DNA of 51,292 bases from assembly GCA_001468855.1 (NCBI GenBank), contig LDIV01000001.1, forward strand, positions 730,402 through 781,693. The letters are read 5' to 3'. Below the pieces are notes generated by a model, which had not been told where the DNA came from, searched no databases, and saw only the letters and a program-made list of their open reading frames with translations. This stretch comes from a candidate division TM6 bacterium UASB124 (GTDB lineage Bacteria; Dependentiae; Babeliae; Babeliales; RVW-14). Shown piece by piece: positions 31,895 through 40,531 of this stretch (its first letter is position 1; the number at the start of each line of letters is the position of its first letter). The position numbers and the translations under genes were made by a program.

Positions 31895-32547
31895 AGTGCA
31901 ACAGCCTCAACTTTGTTACTGTGACCTTTAATGCAATATAATAAAATATTGGTGATCAATTGGTTTGCTTCTTGTTCATTGATTGTAAGCTTGCCGCCAT
32001 TATTCATATATTGCGTGTATAACGTGTCAAAAGTTTCATGTAATGATATTGGGATATTAGGTTTAAATTCGTTCCATCGACCAATAAATTCTGTTAATAC
32101 ATCGCGATTAAGGTTTGATGATTCATTAATAAATAAGTTGTAGAAAAGAGTGACAATGACTTCAACAGCCGGTTTATAAACCAAAGACAGAACGCTGCCG
32201 CCAATGACTGCACTTAATGAGAAATAGAATGATTTTTTTATAAAGTCCCAAAAATCTGCAGGTGGATTAACAATATTGCATTTCAACATCATGGTACATG
32301 CCGTGACAACCCCAGCTAAGTAGGTCATCGTTGAGATAGCTTTTTGTTTTGAGTTCTGTGAATCGTGGTTGGTTATTTTTATGCCATCCCAATTGATATC
32401 AACGGTGATTGGCTTTTTACTTTCTACAATTTCTTGGAGCTTGCTCATAAGAAATTGTTCTTGTGAGGTTTTGTTTTGTTCATGCCCATGGATTAGGGGA
32501 ATAGCTAGGAGTGTGCTTATAACTAAGACGATACAAATCTTGTTCAT
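31891..32547 (-). CDS. Exported membrane protein, function unknown
   Basis: A 218-residue protein with a signal peptide (NKICIVLVISTLLAIPLIHG) and two or three membrane helices in the middle (STMTYLAGVVTACTMML, FYFSLSAVIGGSVLSLVY and a third near 128-140). The C-terminal 80 residues are soluble. No family recognised. It overlaps the zwf start by four bases and lies 13 bases after the HAD gene, within the long operon. Confidence 0.65.
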   Translation of the reverse strand: MNKICIVLVISTLLAIPLIHGHEQNKTSQEQFLMSKLQEIVESKKPITVDINWDGIKITNHDSQNSKQKAISTMTYLAGVVTACTMMLKCNIVNPPADFWDFIKKSFYFSLSAVIGGSVLSLVYKPAVEVIVTLFYNLFINESSNLNRDVLTEFIGRWNEFKPNIPISLHETFDTLYTQYMNNGGKLTINEQEANQLITNILLYCIKGHSNKVEAVAL

Positions 32548-32560
32548 ACATTCAAACCCT

Positions 32561-33226
32561 TTAGTTTAAAATACCAATTTTTTTTAATTCTTCTCGCACG
32601 GTTGTGTGATCTTTGCAGACGATACCATCGATACCAAGTACCTTGGCGCCTTCAATGTTTATTTCCATGTCATCAATAAAGATACATTCTTCCGGTTTGA
32701 GATCATAGGTTTTGAGCAGAATGTTATAAATTGCTGTGTCCGGCTTGACTGTCTTGACTTGATAAGAATAGATGCCTCCTTGTACCGTTTTTAAAAAATC
32801 ATGTTGAGAAACGTGCGCATAGCCATTTTCAGACATATTGGAAAGAATGTAGGTATTGTATCCTTTTGCTTGGACAGCGCGTAGAATTTCAAGCCCCTCA
32901 GGCAATGGATTAAGAAAACTGGGAACCGCAGCTAAAAATTTTGTTACATGTTGCCTGAGGTTAGGATAAGAAAATTTTTTTACTACAGATTCGAGTGCTT
33001 GATTTGGAGTCATCGTACCGCGGTCGATATCTAACCACTCTGGTGAGTGAGCTACTTCCTCTAGATACCATGGAATTATTGGTTCGTCTTTGAACAACGA
33101 AGCAATAATGGTTTTGGGGTTCCAACAAACAAGTACGCCTCCTAAATCAAAAATAATATTGCGATATCTATGGTGCACCTTATTTTGTCCTTGATGCGCT
33201 ATCGTGTGTTGGCGCGTCTGATTCAT
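32561..33226 (-). CDS. HAD-superfamily phosphatase (subfamily IA, YihX-like)
   Basis: A 221-residue cytosolic hydrolase. Motif I is IIFDLGGVLVCWNP with nucleophile Asp27; the second Asp is replaced by Gly (DLG), as is common in this branch. Motif II is ILSNMS, and the late motif is ECIFIDDMEINIEGAKVLGI. A sugar-phosphate or nucleotide substrate is likely but cannot be named. AAAGGGG lies six bases before the ATG. It sits between recD2 and the membrane protein gene in the long operon. Confidence 0.85.
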   Translation of the reverse strand: MNQTRQHTIAHQGQNKVHHRYRNIIFDLGGVLVCWNPKTIIASLFKDEPIIPWYLEEVAHSPEWLDIDRGTMTPNQALESVVKKFSYPNLRQHVTKFLAAVPSFLNPLPEGLEILRAVQAKGYNTYILSNMSENGYAHVSQHDFLKTVQGGIYSYQVKTVKPDTAIYNILLKTYDLKPEECIFIDDMEINIEGAKVLGIDGIVCKDHTTVREELKKIGILN

Positions 33227-33252
33227 ATAATCCCCTTTATAGATAATTATGT

Positions 33253-35442
33253 TTATCGAGCCTCAAGATCGGTGGTCAAAAATTCTTTTAAGAATGTTAA
33301 GCGGATTGTTCCCTTGTTGTTTTTAATTCCCATCGCAATTGCCCTTGCTTGGCCGACCAAAAGGCATAACTTTTTTGCTCGTGTGATGGCAGTATAAATT
33401 AAATTACGTTGTAGCAAAATGAAGTGTTGCATAAAAATCGGGATGATAACAACATCAAATTCTGACCCCTGACTCTTATGAATAGAGATAGCATATGACA
33501 ATGTTATTTCGTTGAGCTCTGAAAAATCATAGACTAGTTCCCGGTCACCAAAACTTATTATAAGCTCCTGATCGGTTTTATTGATGGACGAGATAATGCC
33601 CATGTCACCGTTAAAAACAAATTTCTCATAATTGTTACGAATTTGCATAACACGATCGCCAATTTTATATAATTGGCCAAATTGTATGGTACATTTATCT
33701 TCTTCGATAACCGGGTTGAGTAGATTTTGAAGTTCTTGATTGAGGCGCTGTGTTCCAACAATCCCTCGGTTCATGGGAACTAAAACAATGCTGTGTTCTG
33801 GTTTGATGCCAAGCTTAGGAAGGTGTGTTGAATACAATGAGCGTAAAAGGGGAAAGATATTTTCGGGGCGATCTTCCTTAAGATAACTAAAATCTTTTTT
33901 TGCCCCAATCATTGGTGATTGTGGAAATTCTCCTTTGTTAACACGGTGTGCGTTAACAACAATCATGCTGTCTTGCGCCTGTCTAAAAATTTGTGTTAAC
34001 CGAACGACTGTGATCTTTTCTGATGCAATTAGATCATGTAAAACGTTGCCGGCACCAACGGAAGGCAATTGATCGACGTCACCAATAAGCAACAGTGAAG
34101 CGTTCAATGGTAACGCTTTTAAAATTGCATGCATGAGAAATACATCAATCATTGAAGCTTCATCGACAATTAAAAAATCAAGTTCTAAAGCATTTTGCTC
34201 GTTACGGGCAAATCCCATTGACCCTGGAGTAAATTCAAGAAGTCGATGTAACGTTTCTGTATTTTTTCCAGTGCTTTCAAACATGCGTTTTGCTGCTCGG
34301 CCGGTAGGGGCTGCAAGACGAAACCGTATGTGATTTTTTTCCAAAATTTGAATGCATTTTTTAACGAGTGTTGTTTTACCGGTTCCAGGGCCACCAGTGA
34401 TAATGGTGACTTTATTTTGCAGGGCACAGAGAATTCCTCGTTGCTGATCCTCATTAAGCTCAACGCCATGTGCATCAGGAAGACGAATTTCTTGATAAAT
34501 TTTATCAAAATTCAGTGAGGGCAATGAAGTTTTCTTTTCCTGAAGACGGACAATTTTTTGTGCAATACCTTTTTCGGAAAAATAAAATTGAGGCAATGAT
34601 AGGTAATGTTGTTCATTATGAGAAAGAAGTTTTACCTTCTCCTGCCCATACAGGTCTGTAAGGGCTTGTTTGAGTAATTCTTGGTTTTGCTGCGCATCTA
34701 TTTCTAGTGCTTGGATGGCTTTTTCTTTGAGCTCAGGGAGTGATATATACAAATTTCCTGATTCTGTTGCTTGGCCAATGGTGTATAAAATACCGGCCTT
34801 AATGCGTTCAATGGACTGGGGTTCAAGTCCCATTTTTAAAGCAATTTTATCAGCAGTTTTAAATCCAATACCCCAAATGTCGTCGACAAGTCTGTATGGA
34901 TTTTCCTGCATCTTTTCGATCGCTTGGTTGCCATAGGCCTTGAAAATTTTTACCGCATAAGCAGGCGTTACATCTTTTGAACGCAGAAAAACCATGACGC
35001 GAGAGATTTCCTTTTGGTCCTGCCAAGCATTGACGATTGATGTTACTCTGCCTGGTCCAATTCCACCAACTTCTAAGAGGCGTTGTGGATCTTTATCAAT
35101 GATTTCTAATGTTTTTTCCCCAAATGATTTGACAAGTCTTTCTGCAAATTTGGGGCCAATACCTTTAATGAGGCCTGAGGATAAATATCTTTGGATGCCG
35201 ACGGCATTAGTAGGAAGCTGGGTTGTGCATTCAAGGGCCTCGAATTGCCGGCCAAACTTTGGATGAAACGTCCAGCTTCCTTTGATTGTTACTTGTGTAC
35301 CTTGATGTAGTTGTCCAAGAGAACCTCTTACTGTTATTGGGTCTTGCGAACCAATTTTGAGTGTAAATACCAAAAAGCCACTTTCTTCACTTTTAAATAT
35401 TACACGTTCAACGGTGCCAGTAATTTCTGTTGAAGATTCCAT
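33253..35442 (-). CDS. recD2: RecD2-type DNA helicase
   Basis: A 729-residue superfamily 1 helicase of the RecBC-independent RecD2 type. An N-terminal OB-like region (about 1-75) precedes helix-hairpin-helix repeats (LIKGIGPKFAERLV, EVGGIGPGRV, DIWGIGFKTADKIA). Walker A is ITGGPGTGKTTL (about 348-359), DEASMID is Walker B, GDVDQLPSVGAGNVL motif III, and the C-terminal UvrD-type domain has SYAISIHKSQGSEFDVV and YTAITRAKKL. The enzyme unwinds DNA 5' to 3' in repair. It lies 15 bases after the preceding gene; the ribosome site is weak, so coupling is likely. Confidence 0.95.
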   Translation of the reverse strand: MESSTEITGTVERVIFKSEESGFLVFTLKIGSQDPITVRGSLGQLHQGTQVTIKGSWTFHPKFGRQFEALECTTQLPTNAVGIQRYLSSGLIKGIGPKFAERLVKSFGEKTLEIIDKDPQRLLEVGGIGPGRVTSIVNAWQDQKEISRVMVFLRSKDVTPAYAVKIFKAYGNQAIEKMQENPYRLVDDIWGIGFKTADKIALKMGLEPQSIERIKAGILYTIGQATESGNLYISLPELKEKAIQALEIDAQQNQELLKQALTDLYGQEKVKLLSHNEQHYLSLPQFYFSEKGIAQKIVRLQEKKTSLPSLNFDKIYQEIRLPDAHGVELNEDQQRGILCALQNKVTIITGGPGTGKTTLVKKCIQILEKNHIRFRLAAPTGRAAKRMFESTGKNTETLHRLLEFTPGSMGFARNEQNALELDFLIVDEASMIDVFLMHAILKALPLNASLLLIGDVDQLPSVGAGNVLHDLIASEKITVVRLTQIFRQAQDSMIVVNAHRVNKGEFPQSPMIGAKKDFSYLKEDRPENIFPLLRSLYSTHLPKLGIKPEHSIVLVPMNRGIVGTQRLNQELQNLLNPVIEEDKCTIQFGQLYKIGDRVMQIRNNYEKFVFNGDMGIISSINKTDQELIISFGDRELVYDFSELNEITLSYAISIHKSQGSEFDVVIIPIFMQHFILLQRNLIYTAITRAKKLCLLVGQARAIAMGIKNNKGTIRLTFLKEFLTTDLEAR

Positions 35443-35457
35443 TGGAGAGTTCTTTAA

Positions 35458-36144
35458 TTAGGATTTTCTTATGCTAGCCATGAGCTCTTTATATGCTTTG
35501 ATGGCCGGTTCTGAAAGACTTACATTCAAGTCTTTAAAAAATTGGAGAAACTCTATGCAGGTTTTATGTAATTCTTCTTTTGTTTTTACACGATCTTCAA
35601 AGAAGGTATTACGGTTGTTTTTTGCATTGAGGAATCCTAAAAGCAAACATTTGTCTTCATACTGAGTTGATACTTTGTGTGCTTCTGTTGTTGATTCTAT
35701 TTTGATGCCGAATAAGCTTTCCAAGATTAACGGTCTAATAATGCTGCCGTAATCATAAATGATATCAAAAAATTGTCGAACGGGTTTGAGGACTGACTGT
35801 ATCTGCCCTGTTATAATCTTTTGATCATTAGTAGGATTTTTATTTGATTCCAAGTCTTTGAGTACTTTGATGATTGTGTTGCTTGCAAGCGTCATACGGA
35901 CGACACCTTCTGGGTGATCTTTTAATACGTCGCTTAGCAAAATCATTTTACCGTTGGTGATTTTTTTTGCTGCAGGCAATTTTGCTTGGTTTTGTTTAGT
36001 GGTGTCTTTTGGTTCTTCACCAACGCCCGGTAAGAGTGCCGGAGCTTGTAAAATAGTATCTTTTTGTTCCGTGCCACCGTGCAGACCGATAAGTAAACTA
36101 CACAGACAAAAAGTCATTACTGTTTGTTTAAGCATTAATTTCAT
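35458..36144 (-). CDS. Exported protein, function unknown
   Basis: A 228-residue protein with a signal peptide (KLMLKQTVMTFCLCSLLIGL, then HGG). After a Pro/Lys-rich linker the remainder is largely alpha-helical. GGAG lies five bases before the ATG. It starts 24 bases after the outer-membrane protein gene, so the two may act together in the envelope. No family recognised. Confidence 0.65.
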   Translation of the reverse strand: MKLMLKQTVMTFCLCSLLIGLHGGTEQKDTILQAPALLPGVGEEPKDTTKQNQAKLPAAKKITNGKMILLSDVLKDHPEGVVRMTLASNTIIKVLKDLESNKNPTNDQKIITGQIQSVLKPVRQFFDIIYDYGSIIRPLILESLFGIKIESTTEAHKVSTQYEDKCLLLGFLNAKNNRNTFFEDRVKTKEELHKTCIEFLQFFKDLNVSLSEPAIKAYKELMASIRKS

Positions 36145-36168
36145 AAATACTCCTTACTTTGTGTTGTA

Positions 36169-37695
36169 TTAAAATGAAGCAGCTACTTTAAAAAAGACTG
36201 TCCAATCTTCACCTATGTTGTGACTTGAAATAGTAAGATCACCTCCTATACCAACACCAAGATCTTTTCGCGGCTTCTTATTGTGATAAAAGAATTCTGT
36301 AAATATTTTGTGTTGATAGACCCTTGGTGATTGTGCGTCTTTAATTCGTAATTCTTGCATATCAATATTAGTATTAAGCAGTTTTGTTATAGATTCCTCC
36401 TGTTGAGCATAAAAGTCATAACCGAGTGCCCACTTCCAACGATTGGTCAAATTAGTATTTGCGGCAAAAACAAAGTTAAGAATTCCTCCCGGATGGACCG
36501 TTGATTTAAATGATGATGGAAACATATATTGACGAATATAATTGTTAACAATATTTATTCTTTCGGCTTCGGTAAGCGGTGATTCGGGGTCAATGACAGG
36601 GTCAAGGTCTTGCGGCGTCATTGTTTGCTTAAAGAGATATATACGATCTTCTTCATCAGGAAACAAAATATCATATGATAATCGCATCCATAATTGTGCC
36701 AGATCATGAAATATATCTACCTTAGCTTCCGTATAAAGGCCTAGTCCAAAGTGTCCATTTCCTAGCTGTGGGGTTATAAGGTAATCGCGAATTGCGCGTA
36801 ATGCGGTGACGGCGCTTCTTTCTATGTCGTCTGTCTCAAATGTTGCTCGAGCAATACCGATGTTTAATTGTGTTGTGTATCCGAATTTGCTGGTTGGTAT
36901 AATAACTTCTGCTCCGATGTCGCTTTGAAAGCTGGTCATGTTTGTTGTATTAAGACCGAATTTTAAACGTGTATCACCAAGACCAATGCGAATTCTATAA
37001 AGTTCTTTTATATCTAATTCGTAGTCGTCATCGCGTGCTTTTAAGATCGCTTCAATTTCTTTTCTATCTTGATTACTAAGCCAAAAATTACGTTCTCCCA
37101 GCTGTAATGATGTCTGCAGTTGGATGGAGAAGGGGCCTTTGGTTACTCCGCCTTGAAAGAAAAGACCGGCTTTACGTTCTTGGATATTTATCTTTTTAAA
37201 TAGCGGGAGTAATTGCTTTACCGTTTCAACCGGAGTGTTTTCCGGTAAAAAGTTTTCGACAAAATCCAGGAAGTCTGAACAGCCGAGTGTTTTTTCCAAA
37301 TTAAACAGATCGTCGAATGTTTTACGCATATCACTTGTTTGATTGTAGAAAAAGTTCAAAGCAAATCCGCCATATTCGATAGCCGTAATTTTATACGGGA
37401 GAAGATATAGAATGTCGCGGCCGGATGGCTTTTTTGTGTTTTTCCACAGAGGTTCTTTTATTTCACGCAAAGCAAAGGCCATACGAGGAGGGCTAACCGG
37501 ATTTTTAATGACAAATCCCTCAATATTATTCTCTTTTTCATATTTTTCTAAATCTTCAAGCGTTATACTGGTATCGTTTATAGGGTTGGCATCAGTGAGC
37601 TCTAAACTATTCCTTTCTTGGGTCATAACACAACTAAGGCTTCCCAGGACGAACCAAAACACAACGAATCTTTTATTGCTTGTTATTAAATTCAT
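36169..37695 (-). CDS. Probable outer-membrane beta-barrel protein
   Basis: A 508-residue protein with a signal peptide (about 1-26, SLSCVMTQ). The mature part has alternating hydrophobic and polar residues in many short strands (FSIQLQTSLQLGERNFWL, GDTRLKFGLNTTNM, YTTQLNIGIA, WKWALGYDFYAQQ) and ends in Phe (VFFKVAASF), the usual barrel C-terminal signal. It implies a two-membrane envelope. No porin family was recognised. It is the first gene of the eight-gene operon, with a candidate promoter at 37810-37839. Confidence 0.8.
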   Translation of the reverse strand: MNLITSNKRFVVFWFVLGSLSCVMTQERNSLELTDANPINDTSITLEDLEKYEKENNIEGFVIKNPVSPPRMAFALREIKEPLWKNTKKPSGRDILYLLPYKITAIEYGGFALNFFYNQTSDMRKTFDDLFNLEKTLGCSDFLDFVENFLPENTPVETVKQLLPLFKKINIQERKAGLFFQGGVTKGPFSIQLQTSLQLGERNFWLSNQDRKEIEAILKARDDDYELDIKELYRIRIGLGDTRLKFGLNTTNMTSFQSDIGAEVIIPTSKFGYTTQLNIGIARATFETDDIERSAVTALRAIRDYLITPQLGNGHFGLGLYTEAKVDIFHDLAQLWMRLSYDILFPDEEDRIYLFKQTMTPQDLDPVIDPESPLTEAERINIVNNYIRQYMFPSSFKSTVHPGGILNFVFAANTNLTNRWKWALGYDFYAQQEESITKLLNTNIDMQELRIKDAQSPRVYQHKIFTEFFYHNKKPRKDLGVGIGGDLTISSHNIGEDWTVFFKVAASF

Positions 37696-37809
37696 AATCC
37701 GTACATTTGTTTAAGGTTTAACATTACTATGGAGTAGGTGCTCTCTCCATATGCTTTCTGAGTGGTGGGGGTAGCAATAGTATATAAGAAACATTGCTCA
37801 AGAGAGAAA

Positions 37810-37839
37810 AAGATAAAATAAAAACATCAATTCTGTCAA
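37810..37839 (-). promoter_or_regulatory. Candidate promoter of the eight-gene operon
   Basis: Minus strand TTGACA (37839-37834, perfect -35), an 18-base spacer, TATCTT (37815-37810). The leader to the ATG at 37695 would be about 110 bases. Confidence 0.45.
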
Positions 37840-37979
37840 TGTTCCAACTGTTATATCATTTTTTTAGTGATTGGACAAATTTATGCAAACTGTTGCAAAA
37901 ATTACATTCACTGGGAAATGATTTGATGCTATAACATTGGGAGGATTTATTTAGATTACATTACAAAGGCAAAAATATT

Positions 37980-38717
37980 ATGATAAAAGAGCTTTTTACG
38001 CAAAAAAAATTACTTGTCATAGAAGGAAATATTGGAGCTGGTAAATCAACTCTTTTGGGCGTGCTCAATAAAATGCTCAATGTCAATATTATTCCGGAGC
38101 CCACTAATAAATGGCAAAGTAGTGATCCTTCTGAAAATATTTTACATCTTTTTTACAACGATACACCTCGGTGGGCATATACTTTTCAGACATATGCCTT
38201 TTTGACGAGAGTTCATGCAATTTTGGAACATCAAGCAGATCAATCGAGCAGTAATGTTCACGTTTTGGAGCGATCTGTCTATTGTGATAGGTTCTGCTTT
38301 GCCAAAAATTGTTATGAGTCAGGTAATATGACGCCACTTGAATGGAGCATCTATAAAGAATGGTTTTTTTGGCTCACTGAAAATTTTGTTCCTCGCCCAA
38401 GCGGTTTTATTTATTTACGTACAACGCCGGAAATCTCACACGAGCGTATTCAAATTCGCAAAAGAAGTGAGGAGTCTAGTATTCCATTGTCATATATTAA
38501 GGCATTGCACAACAAGCATGAGGATTGGTTGATTCGTAAACAGGAGATGCTTGATTCAATAAAAGATATTCCTATCCTTACGCTTGAATGTGATACTGAT
38601 TTTGAGCATAACCAACGAGAAAGAGACAAACACCTCTGTGCTATTCAATCATTTGTTGATAATTTGCAAACAGTAAGGATTCCTCAACAGGTGATTATGA
38701 ACAATATCAACCCCTAA
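37980..38717 (+). CDS. Deoxynucleoside kinase, eukaryote-like (dCK/dGK family)
   Basis: A 245-residue kinase that phosphorylates deoxynucleosides in salvage. The P-loop is IEGNIGAGKSTLL (14-26), Glu40 in PEPTNKW is the base-catalyst position, the E-R-S motif is at 97-99 in LERSVYCDRF, and the LID region is ERIQIRKRSEE (155-165). The run PRWAYTFQTYAFLTR, the NMTPLEWSIYKEW segment and PLSYIKALHNKHEDWL track the human dCK/dGK sequences closely, more than expected for the shorter bacterial dAK/dGK group. AAAGG is 10-12 bases before the ATG. It stands alone, just before the ATP synthase genes. Specificity (dC, dG, dA or broad) cannot be fixed from sequence. Confidence 0.9.
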   Translation: MIKELFTQKKLLVIEGNIGAGKSTLLGVLNKMLNVNIIPEPTNKWQSSDPSENILHLFYNDTPRWAYTFQTYAFLTRVHAILEHQADQSSSNVHVLERSVYCDRFCFAKNCYESGNMTPLEWSIYKEWFFWLTENFVPRPSGFIYLRTTPEISHERIQIRKRSEESSIPLSYIKALHNKHEDWLIRKQEMLDSIKDIPILTLECDTDFEHNQRERDKHLCAIQSFVDNLQTVRIPQQVIMNNINP

Positions 38718-38775
38718 AAAAGGGCTAAAGAACACTTCTTTTTGTAAGTGGTATTTATTTCCTCAATAAAATACC

Positions 38776-38781
38776 TATAAT
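38776..38781 (+). promoter_or_regulatory. -10 box of the ATP synthase operon
   Basis: A perfect TATAAT, 46 bases before the atpE start. The -35 position holds only ATTTAT or TTTATT depending on spacing, so strength is uncertain. Confidence 0.45.
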
Positions 38782-38826
38782 GAGAACATGATCACGTTGT
38801 TTTATTCTAAACTCTGAGGAGATTTC

Positions 38827-39075
38827 ATGGCTGATGTTGAATTTGCAAAAGTTGCTGCATACATCGCTGCTGGTGCTTGTATGGGAATTGGAACAATTGG
38901 TCCTGCGTTAGGGTTGGGATTCATTGGCGGGAAAGCGTGCGAAAGCATTGGAAAGAAACCGGAAAGTGCAGGCATGATCATGAGAACCATGGTTTTAGCC
39001 TTAGCATTCGTAGAATCAACAGCCATCTATGCATTGTTGATATCACTGCTGCTCTTGGTCTTTGTAGGAAAATAA
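38827..39075 (+). CDS. atpE: ATP synthase subunit c
   Basis: An 82-residue hairpin of two membrane helices joined by the polar loop SIGKKPES. It forms the rotating c-ring. The ion-binding carboxylate is Glu63 in FVESTAIY. Gly-rich helix 1 (AAGACMGIGTIGPALGLG) is typical. Ser64, Thr65 and Tyr68 recall sodium-type rings, but the helix 1 Gln of those is replaced by Leu30. TGAGGAG lies seven bases before the ATG. No subunit a gene precedes it, which is unusual. Confidence 0.95.
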   Translation: MADVEFAKVAAYIAAGACMGIGTIGPALGLGFIGGKACESIGKKPESAGMIMRTMVLALAFVESTAIYALLISLLLLVFVGK

Positions 39076-39112
39076 AAGAAGTCGACATGGATTGTTGGGT
39101 GGTGTAAACGCC

Positions 39113-39469
39113 ATGCAAATAAATGTTACATTTCTTATTCAGATTATTAACTTCTGGGTAGCCTATACAATTTTACATAAGATATTGCTTAGGCCGTTGG
39201 TACAATTAATCGATAAAAAAAATGCAGCCAAGACGACAATGATTGAGGGTATCAAACAGAAGGAACATGCACTTGCACGTTTACAGGAAGAGAAAAATAA
39301 GAATTTAGAAATCTTTAGGCATCATGTTAAATCTCAATATATTTTTATTATCCCCAGACCGGTGCCAATGCCGCCAGCGAGTGTCTTTTTAAAGGATCAG
39401 CAGCATATTGATTCACTTGCGCAGGCGGCTGAAAAGCTTTTGATTGAGAAGGCTCCGCATGCATTCTGA
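39113..39469 (+). CDS. atpF: ATP synthase subunit b, short
   Basis: A 118-residue protein with the classic b N-terminus: QINVTFLIQIINFWVAYTIL membrane helix, then LLRPLVQLIDKK and a charged helix. It forms part of the peripheral stalk. Normal b subunits have 155-170 residues, so this one is short, and a Pro-rich stretch (IIPRPVPMPPAS, about 79-90) interrupts the expected coiled coil. The ATG at 39113 is preferred to a TTG seven codons upstream because it gives the normal N-terminus. The last 11 bases overlap the next gene. Confidence 0.85.
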   Translation: MQINVTFLIQIINFWVAYTILHKILLRPLVQLIDKKNAAKTTMIEGIKQKEHALARLQEEKNKNLEIFRHHVKSQYIFIIPRPVPMPPASVFLKDQQHIDSLAQAAEKLLIEKAPHAF

Positions 39470-39971
39470 TATAAGTTTTCTAGAACTACTTTTTCGGCTC
39501 AGTTTATTTTCATTGTTGAGTTATAAGTTGTATAGCCTTGCTCGAGCATATTTGGTTCCTTTTTTGATAAGCCAAATAGTTGAAGAAAAAAAAGAGCAAT
39601 CAATGCTTTTGGATAAAGAGAAACTATTGGTTTCTACGCAACACCGCGTTAAGGGCCAAATATACAATCAAAAACAAATGTTTACGTTGCTGGAAAGAAA
39701 TGTTCAGGAATGGCACAAAACAAATCAAGATGAAAACATAGAATTCGAAAAGCAAAATAAGCAATTGGTTCAGAGAATTCAAGAAAAGCGAGATGAGCAG
39801 CTTAAAAATATAACACTTATGAATAACATGAGCTCTTGTCTTCCTCAGGCTCTTGAACGGGCAACATACAATCTTGAGAAACAGTATCAAACATCTGCAG
39901 GCAAAAAGCTGTTAACAAATGTCATAGATCAGATGGGACAACCGTCTGTGGCTCCTATAAAGAATCGATAA
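39459..39971 (+). CDS. Second b-like stalk subunit
   Basis: A 170-residue protein with one N-terminal membrane helix (about 6-35) and a long charged helix (about 45-145) rich in Lys, Glu and Gln, as in b or b' subunits. Sequence motifs are not conserved enough to name it directly; its position between atpF and atpH, where b' sits in photosynthetic bacteria, is the main argument. It overlaps atpF by 11 bases. With the short atpF it may form a heterodimeric stalk. Confidence 0.7.
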   Translation: MHSDISFLELLFRLSLFSLLSYKLYSLARAYLVPFLISQIVEEKKEQSMLLDKEKLLVSTQHRVKGQIYNQKQMFTLLERNVQEWHKTNQDENIEFEKQNKQLVQRIQEKRDEQLKNITLMNNMSSCLPQALERATYNLEKQYQTSAGKKLLTNVIDQMGQPSVAPIKNR

Positions 39972-39973
39972 TT

Positions 39974-40531
39974 ATGATTATAGTAGCTGAAATTATTGCT
40001 CAAAAATATGCAGTTGCATTCTGCAATCTTTATGATGATGTGTTAAATGAAGATATAATCCAGCGGGTACAAGCTTTGGCCAGCTTTTTTAGACACAATA
40101 AAAATGTAATCGCATTTTTAATGGTTCCAAGCATCACCGATGAGAAAAAGCACAATTTGATTGAAAAAGTTATTAAGCACTTTGCACTGGGTGACGAGTT
40201 TAAGCAACTTATGTTTGTACTTTTACAGCACAAGCGTATTAAAATGTTTGATTTTGTTGCGCGGCATATTATCAAACATTATTTAAAAACACATTCAATT
40301 TCTCCATTTTCAGTTTATACCTCGCATCCTTTATCAGAAGCTGAACGTAAGCCTGTGATTAATTTTATAAAACGCGAGCTGCCGCATCAAACTATTAAAG
40401 CTGATTTTTTTGTTGCACCGGAACTTATAAGTGGTATTAGAATTAAAGGTGAAACGTTTTTGTGGGAACGTTCCATTCGTAAGTTATTGCGGGATATAAG
40501 GCGAACCATGTTACAGCAGGTAGGATTATGA
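39974..40531 (+). CDS. atpH: ATP synthase subunit delta
   Basis: A 185-residue protein of the OSCP/delta family, which links the peripheral stalk to the top of F1. The N-terminal domain opens with EIIAQKYAVAFCNLYDDV, and the C-terminal domain has VAPELISGIRIKGETFLWERSIRKLL, matching the delta signature (I-x-G-G-x-x-I-x-I-G-D). The length is normal. It begins two bases after the preceding stop with a weak ribosome site, so it is probably coupled. It overlaps atpA by four bases. Confidence 0.92.
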   Translation: MIIVAEIIAQKYAVAFCNLYDDVLNEDIIQRVQALASFFRHNKNVIAFLMVPSITDEKKHNLIEKVIKHFALGDEFKQLMFVLLQHKRIKMFDFVARHIIKHYLKTHSISPFSVYTSHPLSEAERKPVINFIKRELPHQTIKADFFVAPELISGIRIKGETFLWERSIRKLLRDIRRTMLQQVGL

